Assembly: GCF_009617585.1 (NCBI RefSeq)
Contig: NZ_WIXI01000032.1
Location: forward strand, 1 to 44,636
Direction: 5' to 3'
DNA: 44,636 bases
Origin: Endobacterium cereale
Lineage (GTDB): Bacteria; Pseudomonadota; Alphaproteobacteria; Rhizobiales; Rhizobiaceae
The position numbers were made by a program, and so were the translations under genes. This document shows, in pieces, positions 26,674 to 36,123 of this stretch. The notes beneath the pieces were generated by a model that was given only the letters and a program-made list of their open reading frames with translations, was not told the DNA's origin and did no database searches. Numbering within the stretch: position 1 is the stretch's first letter; every line of letters starts with the position of its first letter.

Positions 26674-28533
26674 ATGTTTCGATCGCTGATCCATTCGCTC
26701 AAGACGAGAAAACGATACCGGCGGGCCGCCATGGTGCTTGTGGGCGGTACTCTTGCGCTCGGGCTGGTGTCGCAGGTTGCAGCTCCTTATCTCATCTCCA
26801 CCACGCTGGTACGCAATGGCATGGAAAATGCCGTGGAAGGATGGTTCGGGCATGAAGCGACCATTGGCGGCGACCCGGAACTACATTTCTGGCCGCGCCC
26901 TCACATCATCCTGAAAGATGTTTCCATTCGCGAAACGGAGGATCCGGCGTCGCGCCTGATTGCCCAGGTGGACGGGCTTTCGGCATCGTTTGAACTGTTT
27001 CAAGCCTTTCGGGGCCGACTGGTTTTCCAAGATTTCGAGCTGGTGCGGCCGAAGCTTTTCTCTATCCGGCAGGCTTCAGGCGATATCGACTGGTCGATGG
27101 ATGGATTGCTCAATGATGCCGTGCAGACGGTCAAGCGCAATGCTGGCAATCCAGCTATCGATGACACGCTGAATGCGGCTATTGGCGAGGTCACGGTCGA
27201 AAACGGCACGATCGAGATCGCGACAGCCGATGGTGAACACAAGACAACCGTGACTGCCCTCAATGGAACCGTGGAATGGCCACGGCTTTCCGCAGCGATA
27301 TCCTCCCGCCTGAGCGGCACGCTGAACGGCAAGACCTTTACGCTTGCCCTTTCCGCGCCACAGCCATTGACGCTTCTGTCCGGCCGCAATTCCGAGGCCG
27401 ACATGTCCATCAATTCAGACCTCTTTTCTGCCCAGTTCAGCGGCACCGCCAATCTGGCAAACTATGCATTTCTGAGCGGCGCGTTCAGCATGGCGACACA
27501 GCGCATGCCGGAAATTCTGGACTGGCTCGATATCCGCGTCACCGGGCTGGACCGACTGCAAAACCTGTCGCTCAACGGACAATTGATGACGACCGGCAAT
27601 ACGCTGCGTTTCGAGCAGGTATCGCTGCAGGCCAACGAAGCCTCCGCCACCGGCATCATGGACCTTCAGGCGCCGGAGGGTGGTCGCGCGCGGTTGACCG
27701 GCACGCTTGCCTTCGACAAGCTGAATTTCTCCGCGATCATTTCGGCGTTGTCGCCTGGACCACAGGCATCAAGCCAGGATGATGTGACGCCAGCTGCTCT
27801 TCTCAGTGACCTTCTCGACCTCGACCTGCGCCTTTCATCCACCGAGGCTCAGTTGGGGCCGCTGCCGCTGCGCAACGCCGCCGTCAGCATGATCAGCACC
27901 CGCCAAATGGCGCGCGTGGACCTCGTCGATTCCAGCATCGACGACGGCCGCCTGACCGGGCAGATCAGCGCACCGGAGGGCCGCATCAATGATAGCGCCG
28001 ATCTTCGCCTTTCGCTGCGGGATGTCGATCTGGCGAGCGTGGCGCGCCGGCTCGGCGTCGATACGCTCATTCCGGAGGCCAATGGGTCCGCCGAATTGGC
28101 CCTGCATCTGAAGAAGCCTCTCGGGCTTGCCTCGACAAGCGACCTGTCGGGATCATTGCGGCTCAACGCCCGCAACGGCCGGATTACAGGGCTCGACCTT
28201 TCGGCAATCAGGCGGCTTGCGACACAATCGGCTTATTTCAGCCTCAAGGATGCCAGCGAAGGCGAGCTTTTCTTCGACCGTCTGGATATTTCGGCAACCA
28301 TTGCCGATGGCGTGGCCGAGCTTGGCGAAACGCGGCTGGATGGGCCAAACGACCTGATCGTGCTGAGCGGCCTCGTGCCTCTCGAAACGCAGGATCTTGC
28401 GCTTTCAGCCAATATCTACGCCAAGACCGGCGGCACGCCTTCCAGCGATCCGCTGATGATGTTCATCGGCGGCGCATGGCCAGCGCCGGTGTTTTGGCCG
28501 ATGGCCGACCAGACACCACAACCCCAGCAATAA
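26674..28533 (+). CDS. AsmA-family envelope protein
   Basis: The 619-residue protein has one N-terminal membrane anchor (about residues 24-46, [21 protein letters not shown] region) after a basic start, then a large periplasmic part. The opening [29 protein letters not shown] is the AsmA N-terminal signature, and the C-terminal region [24 protein letters not shown] is the AsmA_2 motif. AsmA-like proteins are bridge-type lipid carriers or assembly factors between inner and outer membrane. ATG 26674 is preceded by GAGGAAAGC; the frame is open from 26440 and would otherwise overlap acetoacetyl-CoA synthetase. The stop codon ends only 3 nt from the stop of convergent potI. Confidence 0.88.
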   Translation: MFRSLIHSLKTRKRYRRAAMVLVGGTLALGLVSQVAAPYLISTTLVRNGMENAVEGWFGHEATIGGDPELHFWPRPHIILKDVSIRETEDPASRLIAQVDGLSASFELFQAFRGRLVFQDFELVRPKLFSIRQASGDIDWSMDGLLNDAVQTVKRNAGNPAIDDTLNAAIGEVTVENGTIEIATADGEHKTTVTALNGTVEWPRLSAAISSRLSGTLNGKTFTLALSAPQPLTLLSGRNSEADMSINSDLFSAQFSGTANLANYAFLSGAFSMATQRMPEILDWLDIRVTGLDRLQNLSLNGQLMTTGNTLRFEQVSLQANEASATGIMDLQAPEGGRARLTGTLAFDKLNFSAIISALSPGPQASSQDDVTPAALLSDLLDLDLRLSSTEAQLGPLPLRNAAVSMISTRQMARVDLVDSSIDDGRLTGQISAPEGRINDSADLRLSLRDVDLASVARRLGVDTLIPEANGSAELALHLKKPLGLASTSDLSGSLRLNARNGRITGLDLSAIRRLATQSAYFSLKDASEGELFFDRLDISATIADGVAELGETRLDGPNDLIVLSGLVPLETQDLALSANIYAKTGGTPSSDPLMMFIGGAWPAPVFWPMADQTPQPQQ

Positions 28534-28536
28534 TAA

Positions 28537-29349
28537 TCAGCCGGCTGCTGCCGCGTGCTCGTCGCGCTGGCGGCGGACTTCGTTGCGCTTGGTGGCAATC
28601 GATGCCGCGATCACGCCCAAAGCCACAAGCCCGATCAGGATGGTGCAGATGGCATTGATTTCCGGCGTGACGCCGAGACGCACCTGCGAATAGATCTTGA
28701 TCGGCAGCGTGGTGGCACCCGGGCCGGTGTTGAAGCTGGCGATGACCAGATCGTCGAGCGACAGCGTGAAAGCCAACATCCAGCCCGCCAGCACAGCCGG
28801 CAAGATGAGCGGCAGGGTGATATGGAAAAAGGTTTTGACCGGCGGGCAACCGAGATCGAGTGCTGCCTCTTCCAGAGAACGGTCAAACGTCAGAAGCCGC
28901 GACTGCACGACGATCGCCACGTAGCACATCGAAAAGGTCGTGTGGGCGATGATCACCGTCCAGAAACCGCGATCGACATTGAGCGACACGAACAGCAGCA
29001 GCAGCGATAGGCCGGTAATGACTTCCGGCATGACCAGCGGCGCATAAATCATGCCCGAAAACAGAAAACGTCCCGGGATTTTGCGGAACCGCACCAGCGT
29101 GAGTGCGGCGAGCGTGCCGAGCACGGTGGCGATGGTGGCGCTGATGACGGCGACGCGGGCGGTGACCCATGCGGCATCCATCAGCCCCTGGTTCGACCAC
29201 ATCTGCTGGTACCAGACAAATGAAAACCCACCCCAGACGGTGACCAGACGCGAGGCGTTGAACGAATAGATCACCAGAATGATGATCGGGATGTAGAGGA
29301 AGGCGAAACCGAGGGTCAGAACGGTCGCGTCGAAACGGGAATTCTTCAT
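28537..29349 (-). CDS. potI: Putrescine ABC transporter permease PotI
   Basis: The 270-residue inner-membrane permease has about six helices and the EAA loop EEAALDLGCPPVKTFFHITLP, which docks the ATPase. The start MKNSRFDATVLTLGFAFLYIPIIILVIYSFN matches PotI/PotC proteins. ATG 29349 lies 4 nt after the potH stop, so the two are translationally linked. It is the last gene of the potFGHI operon. It ends 3 nt from the stop of convergent asmA, leaving no room for a separate terminator. Confidence 0.93.
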   Translation of the reverse strand: MKNSRFDATVLTLGFAFLYIPIIILVIYSFNASRLVTVWGGFSFVWYQQMWSNQGLMDAAWVTARVAVISATIATVLGTLAALTLVRFRKIPGRFLFSGMIYAPLVMPEVITGLSLLLLFVSLNVDRGFWTVIIAHTTFSMCYVAIVVQSRLLTFDRSLEEAALDLGCPPVKTFFHITLPLILPAVLAGWMLAFTLSLDDLVIASFNTGPGATTLPIKIYSQVRLGVTPEINAICTILIGLVALGVIAASIATKRNEVRRQRDEHAAAAG

Positions 29350-29353
29350 GGTC

Positions 29354-30304
29354 TCATCCCGCCTTCTGTTGCTGGTTCTGGAAATAGGCGATCGGGATGA
29401 CCAGCACCGCCAGCAGGATAACGGCAATTGCCGAGGCAAGCGGCCAGTCGCGATTGTTGAAGAACTCGGTCCACAGCGTCTTGCCGATCATCAACGTATC
29501 GGCACCGCCGAGAAGATCCGGAATGACGAATTCGCCGGTGATCGGGATGAAGCAGATCAGCGAGCCGGCAATCACACCCGGCAGGGACAGCGGGAAAGTG
29601 ATACGCCAGAACGCTTTCCAAGGCGGGCAACCGAGATCGCTTGCCGCCTCGAGCAGCGTGTTGTCCAGCTTTTCAAGCGCCGCGTAAAGCGGCAGCACCA
29701 TGAACGGCAGATAGGAATACACGATGCCGATAAAGACGGCATAATCGGTGCGCAGGATCTGCACCTGTTCATCCGGCCCCATGAGACCGATGCTCTGGAA
29801 CAGCAGGGTCAATAGGCCTTCCGGTTTCAGAATGCCGATCCAGGCGTAAACGCGGATCAGGAACGACGTCCAGAACGGCAGGATGACCAGCATCACGAGG
29901 ATCGGCCGGATCGAGGTTTTTGCCCGCGCCATGGCCAGCGCCATCGGGTAACCGATCAGCAGCAGGAGGGCCGTTGAGATGGCGGCTATTCGCAGCGAGT
30001 TGAGATAGGATTTGATGTAGAGGCTGTCGCTGGCCAGAAACTCGTAATTCTCGAAATCGAGAGCTGAGAAAAATTCGCCGAATTTGCCAAAGCCTTCGAA
30101 GACCGGCGTGTAGGGCGGCATGGCGATGGCCGTATCCGACAGCGAAATCTTGGCGATGATGACAAACGGCGCGGCGAAAAACAGCAGCAGCCAGAGATAG
30201 GGAACGGCGACAACGAGCCAGCGTGCCGGATTGCGGCGGCTGGGATCGGCGATGACCGGTTCCTGTTTGGGCTGTGGCTGTGGGGAAAGCGTATCGATCG
30301 CCAT
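29354..30304 (-). CDS. potH: Putrescine ABC transporter permease PotH
   Basis: The 316-residue permease starts with a cytosolic Pro/Gln-rich tail and then WLVVAVPYLWLLLFFAAPFVIIAKISLSD. The EAA loop is EAASDLGCPPWKAFWRITFP. The segment LVMLVILPFWTSFLIRVYAWIGIL is characteristic of PotH/PotB. GGAGG lies 5 nt before the ATG. It forms the translocation pore together with PotI. It lies 11 nt after potG. Confidence 0.94.
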   Translation of the reverse strand: MAIDTLSPQPQPKQEPVIADPSRRNPARWLVVAVPYLWLLLFFAAPFVIIAKISLSDTAIAMPPYTPVFEGFGKFGEFFSALDFENYEFLASDSLYIKSYLNSLRIAAISTALLLLIGYPMALAMARAKTSIRPILVMLVILPFWTSFLIRVYAWIGILKPEGLLTLLFQSIGLMGPDEQVQILRTDYAVFIGIVYSYLPFMVLPLYAALEKLDNTLLEAASDLGCPPWKAFWRITFPLSLPGVIAGSLICFIPITGEFVIPDLLGGADTLMIGKTLWTEFFNNRDWPLASAIAVILLAVLVIPIAYFQNQQQKAG

Positions 30305-30315
30305 GACGCCCTCCT

Positions 30316-31467
30316 TCAGCGGGTCAGAACGAGGCCGGCATCGCGCGACCAGTTGACCCAGACACGGTCACCGAATGTGAGCGGGCGGTCGACGAGACGC
30401 TGGATGTTGGCCTGTGCTGCGCGAATGATGCGGCCATCGTCGAGTTTGACGAGGAAGAGCGAAAAATCGCCTAGATAACCGATGTCGTAAACTTCACCTG
30501 CACCGGCATTCACTGCGGTTTCGGTGGGCGGATCGATGCTGAGGCGCACCTTTTCCGGGCGGATGGCAAACGCAACGCGGTCACCCGTCGATGCCGGGCA
30601 TTCCTGATCGACAACGACCTTCAAGCCATCGCAATCGAGCATCACGCCACCGGTGGCAGCGCCCTGATTGGAAACCACGGCACCTTCGATGATGTTGATA
30701 TCGCCAATGAAGTCGGCGACGTAACGGCTGTTCGGCGCCTCGTAGATTTCCGCCGGTGTCGCCACCTGCATGATGACGCCCTTGTCCATCACCGCGATAC
30801 GGTCGGACACGGTCATCGCCTCTTCCTGATCGTGGGTGACGATCAGGAAGGTGAGGCCCAGCGTATGCTGCAGATCGGTTAGTTCAAACTGGGTTTCCTC
30901 GCGCAGCTTCTTGTCGAGCGCACCGAGCGGTTCATCCAGCAGCAGCACCTTCGGCTGCTTGGCGAGCGAACGGGCGAGCGCTACGCGCTGACGCTGGCCA
31001 CCGGAGAGCTGCGACGGCTTGCGTTTGGCAAACTGTTCAAGCTTCACCAGTTTCAGCATTTCTTCGACGCGGGCGGCGATATCGGCCTTGGGCAGATTGT
31101 CCTGCTCCAGACCGAAGGCGATGTTCTTTTCGACCGTCATATGCGGGAAAAGCGCGTAGGACTGGAACATCATGTTTGTCGGGCGGCGATAGGGCGGCAC
31201 GCCGGCGAGATCCTTGCCCTGCAGCAGGATGCGGCCTTCGGTCGGTTCCTCGAAACCGGCCAGCATGCGCATCAGCGTGGTCTTGCCGCAGCCGGATGGG
31301 CCGAGCAGCGCAAAAAACTCGCGCTCGTAAATATCCAGCGTCAGGTTGTCGACGGCGGTGAAGTTGCCGAATTTCTTGGTGATGTTCTCAAAACGAATGA
31401 AAGGCACCGATGCAGGATCGGTCCAGGGAGAAAATTTGCGCTTAACCGGCCCGAGTGATTTCGCCAT
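30316..31467 (-). CDS. potG: Putrescine ABC transporter ATPase PotG
   Basis: The 383-residue ATPase drives putrescine import. Walker A GPSGCGKTT is at 56-64, the ABC signature LSGGQ at 154-158, Walker B LLLDEP at 175-180 followed by the D-loop, and the H-loop is in IVTHDQEEAM. A C-terminal TOBE domain (from about 290) follows. I chose ATG 31467 (MAKSLG), preceded by GGGGACAGG; the frame is open to 31554, almost to the potF stop. The 91-nt gap to potF holds a strong hairpin. The specificity for putrescine is inferred from PotF/PotH resemblance. Confidence 0.93.
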   Translation of the reverse strand: MAKSLGPVKRKFSPWTDPASVPFIRFENITKKFGNFTAVDNLTLDIYEREFFALLGPSGCGKTTLMRMLAGFEEPTEGRILLQGKDLAGVPPYRRPTNMMFQSYALFPHMTVEKNIAFGLEQDNLPKADIAARVEEMLKLVKLEQFAKRKPSQLSGGQRQRVALARSLAKQPKVLLLDEPLGALDKKLREETQFELTDLQHTLGLTFLIVTHDQEEAMTVSDRIAVMDKGVIMQVATPAEIYEAPNSRYVADFIGDINIIEGAVVSNQGAATGGVMLDCDGLKVVVDQECPASTGDRVAFAIRPEKVRLSIDPPTETAVNAGAGEVYDIGYLGDFSLFLVKLDDGRIIRAAQANIQRLVDRPLTFGDRVWVNWSRDAGLVLTR

Positions 31468-31515
31468 GCCTGTCCCCATTCGTTTTGTCGTTCGCCAACC
31501 ATTGTCAGGCATTTT

Positions 31516-31547
31516 CGGGAACGGGCGTTTTTTTGCGCCCGTTCCCG
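31516..31547. terminator. Intercistronic hairpin between potF and potG
   Basis: CGGGAACGGGCG and CGCCCGTTCCCG form a perfect 12-bp stem with an 8-nt loop, just after the potF stop. On the transcribed strand no U-run follows the stem, so it probably protects the potF mRNA end or causes partial termination, raising the binding protein above the membrane parts. Confidence 0.7.
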
Positions 31548-31558
31548 GTTTCATCCGG

Positions 31559-32656
31559 TCAGTTGCCGGTCTTGATCTCGGTCCAGACGCGGTTCAGAAC
31601 GCGCTGTTCCTTGGGGCCGTAAGGCGAGATCGCAAACAGCTTCTTCATGACGTCTTCCGGCGGATAGACGGCAGGATTTTCAAGCACTTCCTTGTCCACG
31701 AACTTTTGCGAGGCAAGGTTGCCGTTGGCGTACTGAACATAGTTCGATGACTTGGCGATGACTTCCGGCTTCATCATGAAGTTGATGAATTCATGCGCTT
31801 CGGCAACGTTCTTGGCATCGGCCGGAATGGCGAGGTTGTCGAACCAGACATAGGTGCCTTCCTTGGGGATGACATATTCGACATTGACGCCGTTCTTGGC
31901 TTCTTCCGCGCGGTCCTTGGCCTGCAGGATATCGCCCGACCAGCCGATGGTGATGCAGGTATCGCCGTTTGCCAGTTCATCGATGTAAGCGGACGCATTG
32001 AAGGTGCGAACCGACGGGCGGATTGCCTTGTAGACATCGCCACCGGCCTGAAGATCGGCGGTTTCCTTGCTGTCCGGATCCTTGCCGATGTAGTTCATGG
32101 CAATCGCGAAGGTCTCGTCCGACGCATCAAGAATGTTGATGCCGCAGGATTTCAGCTTGGCGGCGTTTTCCGGCTTGAACAGAATATCCCAGCTATCAAC
32201 CGGCACGTCGCCCAGCGCTGCCTTCACCTTGTCGACATTGTAGCCGATACCGGTGGTGCCCCACATGTAGTTGACGGCATATTCGTTGCCGGGGTCATAC
32301 TTGGCCAGACGCTCGGACACTTCCGGCCACAGGTTGGTGAGGTTCGGCAGCTTCGACTTGTCGAGCTTCTGGAAGACGCCGGCCTGGATCTGGCGGGCAA
32401 GGAACGGGCCTGTCGGGGCAACGACGTCATAACCCGAACCGCCGGCCAAGAGCTTGGTCTCGACCACATCATTGTTGTCGAACACGTCGTAAACGACCTT
32501 GATGCCGGTTTCCTTGGTGAATTCGGCCAGAACCGATTCATCGATATAATCGGACCAGTTGTAGACGTGGACGGTGCGTTCCTGCGCAAAGGCGGTGCCG
32601 GCCATCAGCGCGGTTGCGGCAGCGGCGGTCAGAAGACGAAGCAGATGCGGTCTCAT
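31559..32656 (-). CDS. potF: Putrescine-binding periplasmic protein PotF
   Basis: The 365-residue protein has a Sec signal peptide (1-24, LLRLLTAAAATALMAGTAFA, cleavage before QE). The mature start TVHVYNWSDYIDESVLAEFTKETGIKVVYDVFDNND is the PotF/PotD signature; YNWSDYI lines the polyamine site. Later GGSGYDVVAPTGPFLARQI and WSGDILQAKDRAEEAKNGVNVEYVIPKEG are also diagnostic. AGGAG lies 6 nt before the ATG. First gene of potFGHI, periplasmic. Putrescine rather than spermidine is likely from closeness to PotF and from the gamma-glutamylputrescine genes nearby. Confidence 0.94.
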   Translation of the reverse strand: MRPHLLRLLTAAAATALMAGTAFAQERTVHVYNWSDYIDESVLAEFTKETGIKVVYDVFDNNDVVETKLLAGGSGYDVVAPTGPFLARQIQAGVFQKLDKSKLPNLTNLWPEVSERLAKYDPGNEYAVNYMWGTTGIGYNVDKVKAALGDVPVDSWDILFKPENAAKLKSCGINILDASDETFAIAMNYIGKDPDSKETADLQAGGDVYKAIRPSVRTFNASAYIDELANGDTCITIGWSGDILQAKDRAEEAKNGVNVEYVIPKEGTYVWFDNLAIPADAKNVAEAHEFINFMMKPEVIAKSSNYVQYANGNLASQKFVDKEVLENPAVYPPEDVMKKLFAISPYGPKEQRVLNRVWTEIKTGN

Positions 32657-32763
32657 GAGTTCTCCTGTTTATGAAGGCTGGCCGTTCAGCGCGCCAAACC
32701 TTGTTTCCCTCTTTATGCGTTTGTTTTGTGCAAGAGTATGAAGGAACATCTCTACCCACAAGC

Positions 32764-32781
32764 AAAAAGCTGCATTGCAGC
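32764..32781 (-). terminator. Weak intrinsic terminator after the XRE regulator
   Basis: On the minus strand GCTGC-AAT-GCAGC is followed by TTTTT. It lies 29 nt after the stop of the gene at 32811. The 5-bp stem is short, so the efficiency is doubtful. Confidence 0.45.
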
Positions 32782-32810
32782 AAAGACTTCTCAATATATC
32801 GGGCGGGCAA

Positions 32811-34229
32811 TCAGCGAAAATCGAAGGCGCTGAGGCCGGTCGCCATTTCATCGAGCCCCAGAGGCCGCGTGACCGGCGGCTCGGCGCGGGAGAGACAACC
32901 GCGCCGTTCACACAGGCGACAGGCGGTGCCGGCCAGCACGTTTGCCCCCGGCCGGTTGGCCGCTTCGCCATAAACCGTATCCCGCGCCGCCTCGAAATCG
33001 CAGCCGATCAGGATGGCGGTACGACGCACGCGCTCGTTGAAACCGGCCTGCGGTCCTTCAAGCGTGCGACAGACCGTGAGATACCCGGAACCATCCGGCA
33101 TTTCGACACGATCGACCAGAATTTGGCCCGGCTGCGCAAAGGCCGCATGCACGCCGAGCTTGGGACAGAGACCGCCGAATTTGGCATGCGGATATCCTTG
33201 CGCACCGGCCCGGCGCAGGCGATTGCCGGCATTATCGATCTCGAAAAGGAAGAACGGCAGGCCGGATGCACAGGGCCGGGCGAGTGTGGCCAAGCGGTTT
33301 GCCGCCTGTTCGAACGACACATCGAAGCGGGCACGCAGCACGTCGATATCGTAGCGGGCGCGCTGGGCCGCAGAGAGGAAAGCACTGTAGGGCATCATCA
33401 ATGCGTGGGCGGCATAACGCGCCAATTCGAAGCGGGCGATGCGCTTGACCTCGCCACTGGAAAACGAGAGGTCTTCCAGTTCGGCGGCGACCGCCTCCCC
33501 CAGCGCCAGCAGCGATACTTCCATGGCGATCTCGCGCAGGCGGTCATGCGCGGACAAACGCTCGGACAAAAACAGCCGCAGCGAATGGCGATCGTAACGA
33601 CGTTTCAGGTCGGGCATGACATGCACAGGCAGGGAGCGCACAACGATGCCGTGGCGGGTTTTGAGCCATTCTTGTAGCGACGTGACGAGATCATCGCCGG
33701 TAGAGAGTTCCGCAACAAAAGCCTCTGCCGCGTCCTCGATACGGGCGAAAAAATTGGGGCGATGTTCGAAACGATCCCGCACCTCATCGGCCGGCAGGCG
33801 CGTGGCGGCCATGCCGGTCTCGTGACCTTCGCGCGCCAACAGTTCGGCAAGGTCGGAAAGGCGTGCGGCCTGTTCGCGGTAGGCCCGATATAACTTCAGA
33901 ATGCCGCCGGCCGTATTGGGTGCAGCATCGGCCATTTCGACCAGTTCCTGATCGCCCGGCAATTCGCCCGCCAGCAGCGGATCGCGAAACACGTTTCGCA
34001 ACTCACCGACCAAAGCGCCATCATCGCTTTGCAGCGCTTCAAGATCGATCTTGTATGTGGAGGCCAGCCGCAACAGAAGCTGCACGGTGAGCGGCCGCTG
34101 GTTGCGCTCGATGAGGTTGAGATAGGACGGAGATATCTCCAGCCCCTCCGCCATCGCCGCCTGTGTCAGTTCCAGCCCCAGCCGGATGCGCCGGACTTTT
34201 GGCCCCGCAAAAATCTTTCGATCCGCCAT
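32811..34229 (-). CDS. XRE-family short-chain acyl regulator (RamB/ScfR-like)
   Basis: The 472-residue protein has an XRE HTH at about 10-65 (KVRRIRLGLELTQAAMAEGLEISPSYLNLIERNQRP), then a degenerate ImmA/IrrE-type domain, and a C-terminal ScfR (DUF2083) domain. The C-terminus holds the family cysteine cluster C-R-L-C-E-R-R-G-C (437, 440, 445). Relatives such as RamB control glyoxylate-shunt and acetate or propionate genes in response to acyl-CoA. GGAGGAGAG precedes ATG 34229. It is divergent from aceA, separated by 191 nt that contain a strong inverted repeat; control of aceA and of itself is therefore likely. Confidence 0.88.
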   Translation of the reverse strand: MADRKIFAGPKVRRIRLGLELTQAAMAEGLEISPSYLNLIERNQRPLTVQLLLRLASTYKIDLEALQSDDGALVGELRNVFRDPLLAGELPGDQELVEMADAAPNTAGGILKLYRAYREQAARLSDLAELLAREGHETGMAATRLPADEVRDRFEHRPNFFARIEDAAEAFVAELSTGDDLVTSLQEWLKTRHGIVVRSLPVHVMPDLKRRYDRHSLRLFLSERLSAHDRLREIAMEVSLLALGEAVAAELEDLSFSSGEVKRIARFELARYAAHALMMPYSAFLSAAQRARYDIDVLRARFDVSFEQAANRLATLARPCASGLPFFLFEIDNAGNRLRRAGAQGYPHAKFGGLCPKLGVHAAFAQPGQILVDRVEMPDGSGYLTVCRTLEGPQAGFNERVRRTAILIGCDFEAARDTVYGEAANRPGANVLAGTACRLCERRGCLSRAEPPVTRPLGLDEMATGLSAFDFR

Positions 34230-34273
34230 TCGCTCTCCTCCCAAAGAAGCAACCAGCACAAAATTTACAAACA

Positions 34274-34301
34274 TTGACAAAGCCACGTTCGACTTTGTCA
34301 A
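34274..34301. promoter_or_regulatory. Candidate operator between scfR-like gene and aceA
   Basis: TTGACAAAG-N10-CTTTGTCAA is a perfect inverted repeat with 9-bp arms, 45 nt before the regulator's start and 119 nt before aceA. Each arm contains TTGACA read outward-in, so it may overlap -35 elements of both promoters, but no good -10 pairs with them. Probably the binding site of the adjacent regulator. Confidence 0.5.
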
Positions 34302-34420
34302 CAACAGTACATCTCGACCCTTTTACTGCGACAACACTGCGGATTTGATTAGATACAATTCCTCACCTTCTGTAAATTCCTTGACATCGGACAAGTCACC
34401 GATAGCCAAGGGAGTGAGGC

Positions 34421-35710
<1,290 letters not shown>

Positions 35711-35751
35711 CCGCCACTGCGAAGTCAAAAACTACAGAGAGGAGATATATC

Positions 35752-36018
35752 ATGAACATGCACAACCCGATCACCCAGACAACGCCGATCCAGACCCACG
35801 TCAAGGAACGTGCCGAGGAACAATCCTCCACCATGAGCTTCGAGCAGCAGGCGGCGATTCGGTCGCTTGCCAATGATCTGCATCGGCTGAACCATTCGGT
35901 CATGAAGGCGGTCGAGGCCGGGGTTTCGGTCGAACTCGTCCGCTCTGCCCGCCATCACGGCGGTGATGGGCAATGGGGTGATCTGCTGATCCCGGTCGTT
36001 GTTGCCCGCAGCAACTGA
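35752..36018 (+). CDS. Small protein in operon with aceA
   Basis: The 88-residue hydrophilic protein is preceded by GAGGAG 8 nt before the ATG and lies 41 nt after aceA. A polar, Gln/Thr-rich start is followed by FEQQAAIRSLANDLHRLNHSVMKAVEAGVSVELVRSARHHGGDGQWGDLLIPVV, likely helical and then compact. From memory, Sinorhizobium meliloti has a small gene (SMc00767) next to aceA that matters for acetate use; this is probably its counterpart, but I could not check it. No catalytic motif is seen. Likely cytosolic. Confidence 0.8.
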   Translation: MNMHNPITQTTPIQTHVKERAEEQSSTMSFEQQAAIRSLANDLHRLNHSVMKAVEAGVSVELVRSARHHGGDGQWGDLLIPVVVARSN

Positions 36019-36068
36019 CAGGGTGCTCGACCGGGCGGAAGACATGCCCGAACGCTTCACCCGAAATG

Positions 36069-36100
36069 CCAAAGGCCGGGCGTGCCGGCCCGGCCTTTGG
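36069..36100. terminator. Hairpin ending the aceA operon and the chemoreceptor gene
   Basis: CCAAAGGCCGGGC and GCCCGGCCTTTGG form a perfect 13-bp stem with a 6-nt loop in the gap between convergent stops. It is symmetrical and can serve both strands, though U-runs are absent. Confidence 0.7.
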
Positions 36101-36123
36101 TCGATCAATAAAAGCCCGAGATA

